In this document: piece by piece, positions 1 through 8,813 of the stretch
How the letters are laid out: every line of letters starts with the position of its first letter
How positions within the stretch are numbered: the stretch's first letter is position 1
Source: Flavobacterium sp. LHD-80
Lineage (GTDB): Bacteria; Bacteroidota; Bacteroidia; Flavobacteriales; Flavobacteriaceae
Length of the DNA stretch: 64,000 nucleotides
Assembly (NCBI RefSeq): GCF_030929605.1
Contig: NZ_JAVFVS010000002.1
Span: 62,001 to 126,000, forward strand
Reading direction: 5' to 3'
Program-made: the position numbers and the translations under genes
Notes under the pieces: generated by a model
What the model was told of the DNA's origin: nothing
What the model saw: the letters and a program-made list of their open reading frames with translations, nothing else
Database searches by the model: none

Positions 1-36
1 ATCTTCATAGTAATTAACAATTAATTATTATTTTAT

Positions 37-447
37 ATGAAAAGGTTTAGATTAAAATCAGTTTTAGTAGTATTATTTTTATCAACTGTATTAATTTCAT
101 GCAGCAATGACGATGACAAGGCAGAAACAACAGTCAAAACAAAAACAGCATTTGTAACTGAAATTAAAGGTCCAGCAACTGGAAAAGTAAATGACGAATT
201 GAGTTACGATGTAACTTTTACAGTAGAGAACGCTTGTGGCGAATTTGATAAAATTGCTGAAACTACAATTGGTGAAGCAAAAGGATTGCAAGTAATTGCA
301 AAATACCCATCAGAAGTTTGTACGCAGCAAATTCCAGATCCTAAAAAGACAGTTTACAAATTCAAAGCAACTGCAAAAGGAACTGTTGAAATCAAATTCA
401 GAAAATCAGAAACTGAATTCTTGACTCAAAAGGTAGTAATCGAATAA
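37..447 (+). CDS. small surface lipoprotein, unknown function
   Basis: This 136-residue protein has a lipoprotein signal: basic start, hydrophobic stretch and lipobox LISC with the acylated cysteine at residue 22. The cysteine is followed by SNDDD, the acidic patch that in Bacteroidota often sends lipoproteins to the cell surface. The mature part has two further cysteines, in NACGEF and EVCTQQ, that could form a disulfide. Its alternating hydrophobic pattern suggests a small beta-sandwich. I recognise no named family. It lies on the plus strand upstream of aguB but is separated from it by about 180 bases with their own promoter, so it is probably its own unit. The ATG at 37 directly precedes the signal peptide. 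Confidence 0.8.
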   Translation: MKRFRLKSVLVVLFLSTVLISCSNDDDKAETTVKTKTAFVTEIKGPATGKVNDELSYDVTFTVENACGEFDKIAETTIGEAKGLQVIAKYPSEVCTQQIPDPKKTVYKFKATAKGTVEIKFRKSETEFLTQKVVIE

Positions 448-581
448 GCAACCTTTCTTAGTTGATATTTTTTTAGGTTGATAAGCCATTTTGCAAAAGT
501 TTAATTTTAAACTGCTGTGAAATGGTTTTTTAAATTTTGATATTGCAGAGTTTGTGGCATTGTTATATAAAAGTTATAGAC

Positions 582-612
582 TTTGCCATTCCTTTAAAAA
601 GTACTATTTTTG
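582..612 (+). promoter_or_regulatory. promoter of aguB
   Basis: A TTTG at 582-585 and TATTTTTG at 605-612 are 19 nt apart, matching the Bacteroidota -33/-7 consensus (TTTG, then TAnnTTTG). The -7 element covers the in-frame TTG at 610, which argues for translation starting at the ATG at 631. Confidence 0.7.
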
Positions 613-630
613 CACTCTAAATTTTATGTC

Positions 631-1521
631 ATGCCGAAAAGAAAATATAAAATATCAGTAATTCAGTTAAACTTGAATGATGTTGCTGAAAATAATCTTA
701 AAAAATGCATCAGCTGGGTAAGAGATGCTGCAGGCTTAGGTGCTGAAGTTATCTTGCTTCCTGAATTATATAGCAGTCATTATTTCTGCCAAAGTGAAGA
801 TGTAGATAATTTTGCATTAGCAGAACCATTATACAGTACTTCATTTATTGCTTTCAGCGAATTGGCAAAGGAATTAGGAGTTGTAATCATTGTTCCTTTC
901 TTCGAAAAAAGAATGGCTGGAATCTACCATAACAGTGCTTATATCATCGATACAGATGGTACAGAAGCTGGTTTATATCGTAAAATGCACATTCCAGACG
1001 ATCCGCATTTTTATGAAAAATTCTATTTTACGCCAGGTGATTTAGGTTTTCAGGCAATCGAAACTAAAAAAGGAACTGTTGGAACTTTAATCTGCTGGGA
1101 TCAATGGTATCCAGAAGCTGCTCGTATTACAGCGCTTAAAGGAGCAGAAGTTTTATTCTATCCAACAGCAATTGGATGGCATCCAAAAGAAAAAGAGCAA
1201 TACGGAGAAAACCAATATGGAGCGTGGATGAATGTGATGAAAGGTCATGCAGTAGCAAATGGTGTTTTCGTTGCGGCGGCAAACCGAATTGGTCTTGAAA
1301 AATATCTTGAAGGAACTGAAGGAATTCAATTTTGGGGAGCTTCATTTATCGCTGGACCACAAGGAGAAATTTTAGCTCAAGCTTCACATGATAAAGAGGA
1401 AATCTTAATTGCTGAAGTTGATTTAGATCTTCAGGAAAATGTTCGTCAGAATTGGCCATTCTTTAGAGACAGAAGAATTGATGCTTTTGGAGATATTACA
1501 AAAAGAGCAATTGATAAATAA
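631..1521 (+). CDS. aguB: N-carbamoylputrescine amidase
   Basis: A nitrilase-superfamily enzyme of 296 residues that hydrolyses N-carbamoylputrescine to putrescine, CO2 and ammonia, the last step of the agmatine route. The Glu-Lys-Cys triad is visible: E45 in LLPELYSSHYF, K118 in YRKMHIPDD and C155 in TLICWDQWYPEAAR. The YPEAAR and GWHP segments are typical of the AguB branch. Length fits the family. I start at the ATG at 631, because an upstream in-frame TTG at 610 lies inside the promoter. Its partner agmatine deiminase (aguA) lies 3.2 kb downstream on the same strand, separated by two minus-strand envelope genes, so the pathway is present but not as an operon. Confidence 0.93.
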   Translation: MPKRKYKISVIQLNLNDVAENNLKKCISWVRDAAGLGAEVILLPELYSSHYFCQSEDVDNFALAEPLYSTSFIAFSELAKELGVVIIVPFFEKRMAGIYHNSAYIIDTDGTEAGLYRKMHIPDDPHFYEKFYFTPGDLGFQAIETKKGTVGTLICWDQWYPEAARITALKGAEVLFYPTAIGWHPKEKEQYGENQYGAWMNVMKGHAVANGVFVAAANRIGLEKYLEGTEGIQFWGASFIAGPQGEILAQASHDKEEILIAEVDLDLQENVRQNWPFFRDRRIDAFGDITKRAIDK

Positions 1522-1540
1522 TTAAATTTATCTTGATATA

Positions 1541-1578
1541 AAAAAAGGCGGTTTCAATATTTGAAACCGCCTTTTCTG
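1541..1578. terminator. bidirectional terminator between aguB and the OmpA gene
   Basis: A strong hairpin with stem AAGGCGGTTTCAA and its complement around a TAT loop, with an A-run before and a T-rich run after. It sits between two converging genes and can serve both. Confidence 0.85.
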
Positions 1579-1594
1579 TTTTTATTTAGAATCC

Positions 1595-2860
1595 TTATTT
1601 CACTTGGAAAGTAACTCTTCTCACGATTTGACGCGCTTCTTTAGAGTTTTTGTTAACCGAAGTATCTTCTCCGTTAGCAATAACATTCAATCTTGAAGCA
1701 TCGATTCCAGCATTAGTTGCTACTTTTTTCACAGCTTCAGCTCTTTTTCTTGACAATTCAGTGTTGTAGTTTGAACTTCCAATTTCATCAGCATAACCAA
1801 TAATATCTGCTGATTTTCCAGGATTGTTTTTCAAATATTTCACTAAGAAATCAACTCCAGATAATGATGCATTTGTAGGCTTAGCCGAATTAAAGTCGAA
1901 GTAAACATTTACATAACCACCGTTGATTAATTCTTCAACAGTATTGTTTGTAAGAGTTCCACTTCCAGCACCTTTCTTTTCATAAGTTTTATCTAAGTAG
2001 CTTTCTAGCTCATCAGGCACACCATTTTGATTAGTATCAATAGATTGACCTTTTGTGTTAACAGCAACACCTGCAATACTATTTGGCTCTAAATCATATA
2101 AATCAGCGACACCATCTTTATCAGTATCTAAAAGCCCTGTTTCAACTAAGTCCACTCTTTTTTCCAATTCACTAATTCTATCTTCCTCGCCAACCCAGTC
2201 AGCATGTTTTTCATTTTTACCTAAGTAAACCGTCAAACCAACAGAAGCATTAAGTAGAACTCCGTCTAATGAACCGGTAGTTGTGTTTCCCATTCCGTCA
2301 AAATTCCAGTTTTGTCTTCCGTTTACAATTCCAGTAAGATCACCTGTTAAAGCAACTCTATTGCTTAACTTGACTTGCCCTGTTAAACCCAAAATTCCGT
2401 GGCCCATATAATCCTGGCCTCCTGGACCAGTTTCAGTACTAATTTGCGAAACACCAAAACCTCCGTGTGCTAAAACCCCAATAGTATTTGTCCAAGTTTC
2501 AAAATTTAAAGCGCGCCCAATGTTTACTACTCCTTGAACACTCGCTCTAACATATCTGCTTTCAAAATCTGGAGTGTCATCACGCTCTGTAAATTGATCG
2601 TAACCAACATCTAATTTTACACCAAACTTTGGACTAAACATATATCGAACACCCAAATCAGCATGAAACGGATTTAATGTTGCAGTAGAATAACCAGGGG
2701 TAATTGCTCGCATTGGTTTGTTAACTCCGCCGTTTAGTTCAATAGACCATTTATTGTACTCTTGTTGGTCAACAGCTGGTGCGGTAGTGGTTGTCATATT
2801 TTGGGCGCTCACAGAAAACGCGGCTATTAAAAAGGACAGGGAAAATAATTTCTTTTTCAT
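1595..2860 (-). CDS. OmpA family outer membrane protein
   Basis: A 421-residue outer membrane protein. A signal peptide ends near VSAQN. It is followed by a beta-barrel region of about 200 residues, a short acidic TSP3-like calcium-binding linker (DTDKDGVADLYDLEP, then DTNQNGVPDELE), and a C-terminal OmpA domain that binds peptidoglycan. The OmpA domain shows VYFDFNSAKP, GYADEIGSSNYN and the NxxLSxxRA motif in TELSRKRAEAV. It probably anchors the outer membrane to the cell wall. I start at the ATG at 2860 because the longer frame begins with a TTG nine bases upstream. A -7-like TAATTTTG lies at 2901-2908 on the minus strand. Confidence 0.93.
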   Translation of the reverse strand: MKKKLFSLSFLIAAFSVSAQNMTTTTAPAVDQQEYNKWSIELNGGVNKPMRAITPGYSTATLNPFHADLGVRYMFSPKFGVKLDVGYDQFTERDDTPDFESRYVRASVQGVVNIGRALNFETWTNTIGVLAHGGFGVSQISTETGPGGQDYMGHGILGLTGQVKLSNRVALTGDLTGIVNGRQNWNFDGMGNTTTGSLDGVLLNASVGLTVYLGKNEKHADWVGEEDRISELEKRVDLVETGLLDTDKDGVADLYDLEPNSIAGVAVNTKGQSIDTNQNGVPDELESYLDKTYEKKGAGSGTLTNNTVEELINGGYVNVYFDFNSAKPTNASLSGVDFLVKYLKNNPGKSADIIGYADEIGSSNYNTELSRKRAEAVKKVATNAGIDASRLNVIANGEDTSVNKNSKEARQIVRRVTFQVK

Positions 2861-2900
2861 GATATTCAAATTTAGGTTGGTTTTTATTTTAAACTCATGA

Positions 2901-2908
2901 CAAAATTA
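2901..2908 (-). promoter_or_regulatory. -7 promoter element of the OmpA gene
   Basis: On the minus strand this reads TAATTTTG, matching TAnnTTTG, 40 bases upstream of the start codon. No clear TTTG is seen at the expected -33 position. Confidence 0.4.
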
Positions 2909-3007
2909 TGCGGTGGGTTTTAGAATGTGTTCTATTTGCTCTTACATAATTCCCACGTTTTGGCTTTTTATTATGTAAAATCGTTAATGAAATCAAAATT
3001 ATAAGCA

Positions 3008-3045
3008 TAAAAAAAGGACAAAATTTATATTTTGTCCTTTCTTCC
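3008..3045 (-). terminator. terminator of the choice-of-anchor I gene
   Basis: A hairpin formed by AAAGGACAAAAT and its complement around TTAT, flanked by A and T runs, lies directly downstream of the minus-strand gene ending at 3061. Confidence 0.75.
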
Positions 3046-3060
3046 TTTTTAAAGTAAAAT

Positions 3061-4578
3061 CTATTTTAAGTCTGGCTGATAGATTTTTATGCTTCCGTCA
3101 CCTTCGCTGCTTACTACTAATAAACTTCTTTTAGTAGGGCTTTTTGAAGCTGGAATAAATAATACTCCCTCTGGAGCATCACCCGTTTTTACAGTCTGTA
3201 AATATTGAGGTGAAGTAGGATTTGTAACATCATAAGTCATAAAAGCATCTGATCTTTCAAGTCCTACAAACAAAATATTTTGATTTCCCATTTTAGCAAC
3301 TACGACAGCTTCTGGTTCAGAACCTTTGTCATCGCTTCGTTTGTCGTCATAAGTTCCTAATTCGTTTGTTTTTTTGTCAACATCATTTTTGCTGTCAAAA
3401 ACAATTTTCCCTGTATTTCCGTTCCAAATAGAGAAAGATCTTGCGCCAAAACTCACCATTTCGTCTAAATCGCCGTCACCGTCAGTATCGCCCATATCAG
3501 CAACAAGATTTAATCTGCCTAAACTAGGATCTAGTTTTAAAGCTGCAGCATCTGGGAAAATTGTTGCATCAAGTTTAAAGCTTTTCATTCTCTTAATGTC
3601 TGTATTAGCTGTATATTCTCTTGCGTCACCTTCATTTGCAGTAACAAAATAAGGAACGTTGTTTGCAGAGAAATGACTGATTGCATCCGGCATATACATT
3701 CCTTTCACTTTCCAAGGATTAAAAGCAATTTTGTCATCAAGATCGCTCACATCGATAGCATTTTCTGCAGTGTTGTAATCTTTTAAACCTAAAGGATAAA
3801 TTGCTGTAATCGTTTTAGAAGTTAAATCTACTTTTGCAACGCCGTTATTTTCCTGTAAAGTTACCCAAGCAGTTTTTGAATCATCAGAAATAGTAATGTA
3901 TTCTGGTTCAATATCCTGAGCAAAACTTTTAGCTACTTTAGAAATTCTGAATCCGTCTTTGGCTAAAGTTGCTGCTTGACCAGCAAATGAAGCAAAATCT
4001 AAAGTTGTAACATTGTATGTGCTAGTTTCAATAATAGAAATTGTCCCGTTTGGATCTTGTGAATAATCGGTATTTGGTTCACCTTCATTAGCAGTCATAA
4101 TATATTTTCCGTCAGCAGAAAAAGTAATCATATCAGGCAAAGCTCCAACAGTTACTTGTTTTATTAAACTATAATCTGATGTATTGAAAACAACTACTTT
4201 TCCGTTTCCTTGTTTGTTAACAGTTGATTCTAAGGCAACAGCTAATTTTCCGTCAAAAACCGAAACGCTATTTGCGGCGCCTTCGTAAGCAACTAAATCA
4301 ATTTTTCCAATCTTAGTTGGTTTTGTTGGGTCGGTAATATCAATAACATCAATTTGATTTACACCGCTGTTATTTACTGTAAAAAGTCTTTTTGTTTTTT
4401 CGCAGTAAGCCGAAATTTCAGCAGCTGCTTCTCCGCCAATAGTAATCGAACCAATTTCTTTAAAAGTTCCTGGATTTTCATTTACAGTAACTTCTGGTTC
4501 TCCGTTTGAATTTTCGTCGTTATTACAACTTGTCATGATAAGTAAAGCTGTTAATAACGAGATAGTTAATTTTTTCAT
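3061..4578 (-). CDS. choice-of-anchor I family lipoprotein, beta-propeller
   Basis: A 505-residue lipoprotein with lipobox MTSC and lipid-modified C18, followed by a polar Asn/Asp/Glu-rich linker. The body is a repeated beta-propeller: GALPDMITFSADGKYIMTAN, NEGDAREY, and a calcium-type loop DTDGDGDLDE followed by GARSFSIWN, which I recognise as the hallmark of choice-of-anchor I proteins. Members are sometimes labelled alkaline phosphatase-like, but I see no reason here to assign a reaction. An in-frame start at 4602 lies inside a -7 element (4600-4607), so the ATG at 4578 is chosen. The gene is transcribed alone between aguB and aguA. Confidence 0.85.
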   Translation of the reverse strand: MKKLTISLLTALLIMTSCNNDENSNGEPEVTVNENPGTFKEIGSITIGGEAAAEISAYCEKTKRLFTVNNSGVNQIDVIDITDPTKPTKIGKIDLVAYEGAANSVSVFDGKLAVALESTVNKQGNGKVVVFNTSDYSLIKQVTVGALPDMITFSADGKYIMTANEGEPNTDYSQDPNGTISIIETSTYNVTTLDFASFAGQAATLAKDGFRISKVAKSFAQDIEPEYITISDDSKTAWVTLQENNGVAKVDLTSKTITAIYPLGLKDYNTAENAIDVSDLDDKIAFNPWKVKGMYMPDAISHFSANNVPYFVTANEGDAREYTANTDIKRMKSFKLDATIFPDAAALKLDPSLGRLNLVADMGDTDGDGDLDEMVSFGARSFSIWNGNTGKIVFDSKNDVDKKTNELGTYDDKRSDDKGSEPEAVVVAKMGNQNILFVGLERSDAFMTYDVTNPTSPQYLQTVKTGDAPEGVLFIPASKSPTKRSLLVVSSEGDGSIKIYQPDLK

Positions 4579-4599
4579 TTTAATAGTTTTTAGTTCTGC

Positions 4600-4607
4600 C
4601 AAAAGTA
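4600..4607 (-). promoter_or_regulatory. -7 promoter element of the choice-of-anchor I gene
   Basis: The minus strand reads TACTTTTG, a match to TAnnTTTG, 21 bases upstream of the chosen start codon. Confidence 0.45.
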
Positions 4608-4731
4608 AATAGGAGAACTTTTTTATATATTAAGCCTTCATTATTTAATCTTTAACTTAATTTTTGCAAGATATTTTTTGTGAAATAACAGAGGATTTTC
4701 TAGCAGATGTTTCAAAATCCTAACGAATGCT

Positions 4732-4739
4732 TATCTTTG
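4732..4739 (+). promoter_or_regulatory. -7 promoter element of aguA
   Basis: TATCTTTG matches TAnnTTTG and lies 27 bases before the aguA start codon. The region 19-20 bases upstream has only a weak GTTT instead of TTTG. Confidence 0.5.
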
Positions 4740-4766
4740 TACACTTTCAAAATATAGAACGTTTTT

Positions 4767-5807
4767 ATGTCAACAAATAATAGAAGATTTCCAGCAGAAT
4801 GGGAAAAACAACAAGGAATTGTATTGTGTTTTCCGCATAATGGCAATGATTGGCCAGGAAAATATGAAGCTGTTCAATGGGCTTTTGTAGAATTTATAAA
4901 AAAAGTAGCCACTTTTGAAACGGTTTTTTTGGTCGTAGCCGATGAAAAACTAAAAGAAAAAGTTGCGGATATGCTTGAAAGAGCTCGTGTAAATATTAAA
5001 AACGTTTCTTATATCATTCACAAAACCAACAGAAGCTGGATGCGTGATTCAGGACCAATTATTGTAAAAAATGGTTCAAAAAGAGAAACTTTAAATTTCA
5101 ACTTCAACGGTTGGGCAAAATATAAGAACTATCAATTAGATAAATTTGTTCCAGCCAAAGTGGCTGATTTTATTGATGTTCCACTAACTCAGGTTACTTA
5201 TAAGGGAAAACCAGTAATTGTTGAAGGTGGCGCAATTGACGTAAATGGAAAAGGGACTTTATTGACTTCTGAAGAATGTTTGATGCACCCAACAATTCAG
5301 GTTAGAAATCAAGGTTTTACAAAAGAAGATTACGAAGCCGTTTTTAAAGAATATCTTGGAGTTACAAACGTAATTTGGCTTGGAGACGGAATAGAAGGTG
5401 ATGATACACACGGTCACATCGATGATTTATGCCGATTTGTAAATGAAGATACAATCGTGACCATTGTAGAAACAGATAAAAACGATTCAAATTATAAACC
5501 TCTTCAGGATAACTTGAAACGTTTGCAAAACGCAAAATTAGAAAACGGAAAATCGCCTGTTATTGTAGCATTACCAATGCCAAAACGTGTTGATTTTGAA
5601 GATTTAAGATTACCCGCAAGTTATGCTAATTTCTTAATTCTGAATAACTGCGTTTTAGTTCCAACATTCAACGATAGCAACGATCGCGTAGCTTTAAATA
5701 TATTATCAGAATGTTTTCCAGACAGAGAAGTAATTGGAATTAGTTGTATTGATTTCATCTGGGGATTCGGAACTTTGCATTGCTTAAGCCAGCAGATTCC
5801 CGCTTAA
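4767..5807 (+). CDS. aguA: agmatine deiminase
   Basis: A 346-residue guanidino-group modifying enzyme that hydrolyses agmatine to N-carbamoylputrescine and ammonia, feeding AguB. Seen motifs: WMRDSGPI, EGGAIDVNGKGTLLTSEECL, GDDTHGHIDDLCRF with the catalytic histidine region, and GFGTLHCLSQQ with the catalytic cysteine at residue 339, eight residues from the C-terminus as is usual for the family. The start follows a -7 element at 4732-4739. It is on the same strand as aguB but separated from it by two oppositely oriented genes. The 3' side carries an inverted repeat starting eight bases after the stop. Confidence 0.94.
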   Translation: MSTNNRRFPAEWEKQQGIVLCFPHNGNDWPGKYEAVQWAFVEFIKKVATFETVFLVVADEKLKEKVADMLERARVNIKNVSYIIHKTNRSWMRDSGPIIVKNGSKRETLNFNFNGWAKYKNYQLDKFVPAKVADFIDVPLTQVTYKGKPVIVEGGAIDVNGKGTLLTSEECLMHPTIQVRNQGFTKEDYEAVFKEYLGVTNVIWLGDGIEGDDTHGHIDDLCRFVNEDTIVTIVETDKNDSNYKPLQDNLKRLQNAKLENGKSPVIVALPMPKRVDFEDLRLPASYANFLILNNCVLVPTFNDSNDRVALNILSECFPDREVIGISCIDFIWGFGTLHCLSQQIPA

Positions 5808-5814
5808 TGAATGA

Positions 5815-5884
5815 AACCATATAAGTAGTCATATAAGAAAATTTAAGATTATGTTTTAAATGAACTTAAATTACTTATATGGTT
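5815..5884. repeat. inverted repeat with ATATAAG words after aguA
   Basis: The 13-base arm AACCATATAAGTA (5815-5827) is the exact reverse complement of 5872-5884. ATATAAG is repeated inside the left arm. It starts eight bases after the aguA stop codon. Confidence 0.75.
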
Positions 5885-5889
5885 AAAAA

Positions 5890-5921
5890 AACTTTGCGAC
5901 TCTGCGTCTTTGCGAGATTAA
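5890..5921. repeat. NCGCARAG word array, exact copy of one at 33026
   Basis: Three tandem 8-base words of the NCGCARAG type, read on the minus strand. The 32 bases are the exact reverse complement of 33026-33057, 27 kb away. This one is a single arm. Confidence 0.85.
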
Positions 5922-5940
5922 AACATAAACAATAAGCATA

Positions 5941-5976
5941 AAAAAAAACCTTGGCTCTCACCAAGGTTTTTCTATT
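5941..5976. terminator. bidirectional terminator between aguA and fahA
   Basis: The stem AAAACCTTGG with its complement CCAAGGTTTT around CTCTCA, preceded by an A-run and followed by T-rich sequence, lies between converging genes. Confidence 0.85.
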
Positions 5977-6007
5977 TCTATATCTCTTCAGATATTGCAT
6001 CTGCTCT

Positions 6008-7291
6008 TCATTGTCTGATAAATGGAGGTAAAAGCTGACTCGAGACTTCTCCAAACCCAATTCTAACTTCTGCATTTTCGCAGAAACCTCTAATGATTAC
6101 AGTATCGTTATCTTCAATAAATTTACGTTCACTTCCATCTTTTAATTTCAGCGGATTTTTCCCTCCCCAAGTCAATTCTAACATAGAACCAAAACTATCC
6201 GGAGTTGGACCTGAAATAGTTCCTGAACCCATCATGTCACCAGAATTTACGCGACATCCGTTTGAAGTATGATGCGCCAATTGCTGCGCCATTGACCAGT
6301 ATAAATATTTGAAATTTGATTGCGAAACAATAGTTTCTTCAGCCTCTTCAGGTTTTATCGAAACTTCTAAATGAATATCAAAAGCTTTTTTTCCTTTAGT
6401 CTGTAAATAAGGAAGCGGTGATGGATCTTGTTTTGGTCCTTTTGTTCTAAAAGGCTCCAAAGCATCCATAGTTACAATCCAAGGAGAAATTGATGTTGCA
6501 AAGTTTTTAGCTAAAAATGGTCCAAGAGGCACATATTCCCATTTCTGAATATCGCGCGCGCTCCAGTCATTCAATAAAACCATACCGAAAATATAATCTT
6601 CTGCTTCATACGTTGGGATATTTTCTCCCATAATATTTACATCAGTCGTAATAAAAGCGGTTTCAAGTTCAAAATCTACTAAACGAGAAGGTCCAAAAAC
6701 TGGGTAATCGCCGCCTGCAGGCATTGTTTGTCCCATTGGTCTGTGAACCGGAATTCCAGACGGAACGATTGTGGAACTTCTTCCATGATATCCAACTGGA
6801 ATATGAAGCCAGTTTGGCAATAAAGCATTTTCTGGATCACGGAACATTTTACCTACGTTTGTAGCGTGTTCTTTGCTTGAATAAAAATCGGTATAATCGC
6901 CAATTAAAACAGGCAATTGCATCTCGACATCGTCAATATTAAAAATAACAATATCGCGGTCTTTTGTTGAATCTCTAAGCTGTGGATTGGTTTCGTCGAA
7001 AATATCAGCGATACGATTTCGGACTAATCGCCATGTTTTTTTTCCGTCAGAAATAAAATCATTCAGCGTGTCCTGCATAAACATATCATCGGTTAAATCT
7101 ATTCCCTCAAAATAGTTTAACTGTTGTAAAGCCCCTAAATCTATAGCAAAATCACCAATTCTAGTTCCTACTGTAACGACATTTTCTTTAGTAAGAAATA
7201 CACCGAAAGGAATATTTTGAATAGGGAAGTCGCTATTTTGTGGCACTTCTAACCATGATTTTCTTTTGGTATCGTTGGCGGTTATCGGCAT
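6008..7291 (-). CDS. fahA: fumarylacetoacetase
   Basis: A 427-residue enzyme that cleaves 4-fumarylacetoacetate to fumarate and acetoacetate, the final step of tyrosine and homogentisate catabolism. The family core is plain: YTDFYSSKEHATNVG with the catalytic histidine, HIPVGYHGRSSTIVPSG, the metal-binding acidic segment DFELETAFI, LNDWSARDIQKWEYVPLGPF and GDMMGSGTISGP. Length matches the bacterial and eukaryotic enzyme. It is divergent from glyA, and the two promoters overlap within 109 bases. No other tyrosine-degradation gene is next to it in this window. Confidence 0.95.
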   Translation of the reverse strand: MPITANDTKRKSWLEVPQNSDFPIQNIPFGVFLTKENVVTVGTRIGDFAIDLGALQQLNYFEGIDLTDDMFMQDTLNDFISDGKKTWRLVRNRIADIFDETNPQLRDSTKDRDIVIFNIDDVEMQLPVLIGDYTDFYSSKEHATNVGKMFRDPENALLPNWLHIPVGYHGRSSTIVPSGIPVHRPMGQTMPAGGDYPVFGPSRLVDFELETAFITTDVNIMGENIPTYEAEDYIFGMVLLNDWSARDIQKWEYVPLGPFLAKNFATSISPWIVTMDALEPFRTKGPKQDPSPLPYLQTKGKKAFDIHLEVSIKPEEAEETIVSQSNFKYLYWSMAQQLAHHTSNGCRVNSGDMMGSGTISGPTPDSFGSMLELTWGGKNPLKLKDGSERKFIEDNDTVIIRGFCENAEVRIGFGEVSSQLLPPFIRQ

Positions 7292-7326
7292 GTTAGATGT
7301 TAATTATTTGTTGAAAAATTACATGT

Positions 7327-7357
7327 CAAATATATCATAATCTAACTGTATGACAAA
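7327..7357 (-). promoter_or_regulatory. promoter of fahA
   Basis: On the minus strand TTTG (7357-7354) and TATATTTG (7334-7327) are separated by 19 bases, an exact match to the Bacteroidota promoter. The -7 element is 36 bases upstream of the fahA start. Confidence 0.7.
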
Positions 7358-7367
7358 CGTTTTTTTG

Positions 7368-7375
7368 TATTTTTG
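7368..7375 (+). promoter_or_regulatory. -7 promoter element of glyA
   Basis: TATTTTTG, 25 bases before the glyA ATG at 7401. It lies within the longer open frame that starts at 7350, which therefore cannot be the true start. Confidence 0.6.
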
Positions 7376-7400
7376 CATCAAATTAACGAAAAACGAAAAA

Positions 7401-8675
7401 ATGCAACGCGACGAACAAATTTTTGATCTTATCCAAGAGGAAAAAGAAAGACAAATTCACGGACTAGAACTTATTGCTTCTGAGAATTTTGTAAGTGACG
7501 AAGTAATGGAGGCAGCTGGTTCTGTTTTAACTAATAAATATGCTGAAGGTTATCCTGGCAAAAGATATTACGGAGGCTGCGAAGTAGTTGACGTTATTGA
7601 GCAGATTGCAATTGACAGAGCTAAAGAATTATTTGGTGCTGAATACGCAAACGTACAGCCACACTCAGGTTCTCAGGCAAATACTGCTGTTTATCACGCT
7701 TGTTTGAATCCTGGTGATACTATTTTAGGTTTCGATTTATCTCACGGTGGTCACTTGACGCACGGTTCTCCTGTAAACTTTTCAGGACGTTTGTACCGTC
7801 CAGTTTTTTACGGCGTAGATGCTGAAACTGGCCGTTTAGATTATGATAAAATTCAAGAAATTGCAACTAAAGAACAGCCAAAATTAATCATCGCTGGAGC
7901 TTCGGCTTATTCTCGTGATATGGATTTTGCTCGTTTCAGACAAATTGCTGATAGTGTAGGAGCAATCTTATTTGCTGATATTTCTCACCCAGCAGGTCTT
8001 ATTGCAAAAGGTTTATTAAGTGATCCAATTCCACATTGTCATATTGTTTCTACAACAACTCACAAAACATTAAGAGGGCCACGTGGTGGTTTGATCTTAA
8101 TGGGGAAAGATTTTGAAAATCCACAAGGGTTGAAAACTCCAAAAGGAGAAATCAGAATGATGTCTTCATTATTAGATCTTGCTGTTTTTCCAGGAAATCA
8201 AGGTGGACCTTTAATGCACATTATCGCTGCTAAAGCGGTTGCTTTTGGTGAAGCTCTTAAAGATGAGTTCTTTACTTATGCAATGCAATTACAAAAAAAT
8301 GCAAATGCAATGGCTGATGCTTTCGTAAAAAGAGGTTACAATATTATCTCTGGCGGAACTGATAACCACATGATGCTTATCGACTTAAGAAATAAAAATA
8401 TTTCTGGTAAAGAAGCTGAAAATGCATTAGTAAAAGCTGAAATTACAGTAAACAAAAACATGGTTCCTTTTGATGACAAATCTCCATTTATCACGTCTGG
8501 AATTCGTGTTGGAACAGCTGCAATCACAACTCGTGGTTTAGTTGAAAAAGATATGGAAACTATCGTAGCTTTAATCGATAAAGTTCTTACTGATCACACA
8601 AATGAAGATCTTATCGAAGAAGTTGCTGAAGAAGTAAACGAATTAATGAGCGAAAGACCGATTTTTGCTTACTAA
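7401..8675 (+). CDS. glyA: serine hydroxymethyltransferase
   Basis: A 424-residue PLP enzyme that interconverts serine and glycine while charging tetrahydrofolate with a one-carbon unit. Diagnostic motifs are [33 protein letters not shown] and [13 protein letters not shown], with the PLP-binding lysine at residue 222. The ATG at 7401 begins [10 protein letters not shown], the usual start. The frame extends upstream to 7350 but crosses the -7 element. It is followed by a 7-base-period inverted word array and then miaE. The short gap suggests possible co-transcription through the array. Confidence 0.96.
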   Translation: MQRDEQIFDLIQEEKERQIHGLELIASENFVSDEVMEAAGSVLTNKYAEGYPGKRYYGGCEVVDVIEQIAIDRAKELFGAEYANVQPHSGSQANTAVYHACLNPGDTILGFDLSHGGHLTHGSPVNFSGRLYRPVFYGVDAETGRLDYDKIQEIATKEQPKLIIAGASAYSRDMDFARFRQIADSVGAILFADISHPAGLIAKGLLSDPIPHCHIVSTTTHKTLRGPRGGLILMGKDFENPQGLKTPKGEIRMMSSLLDLAVFPGNQGGPLMHIIAAKAVAFGEALKDEFFTYAMQLQKNANAMADAFVKRGYNIISGGTDNHMMLIDLRNKNISGKEAENALVKAEITVNKNMVPFDDKSPFITSGIRVGTAAITTRGLVEKDMETIVALIDKVLTDHTNEDLIEEVAEEVNELMSERPIFAY

Positions 8676-8680
8676 AAAAT

Positions 8681-8797
8681 AGTTTCAAGTTTAAAGTTTC
8701 AAGTTTAAAGTTTTGGACCGTTCAAAAGACAGTTTAGAACTTTAAACTTTTTTCGTTCCTAAAAGGACCTGAAACCTGAAACCTGAAACTTGAAACA
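8681..8797. repeat. 7-base word array, inverted arms, glyA-miaE gap
   Basis: The left arm (8681-8714) repeats AGTTTCA/AGTTTAA at a period of 7. The right arm (8767-8797) repeats ACCTGAA and ACTTGAA at the same period and is its approximate reverse complement. It begins six bases after the glyA stop and ends 16 bases before the miaE start. Confidence 0.85.
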
Positions 8798-8813
8798 AAA
8801 TAAACAAAAGACT

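Noticed and set aside
5875..6075. 66-residue minus-strand open frame at the fahA end
   Set aside because: It overlaps the fahA 3' end, the terminator and the word array; no motif.
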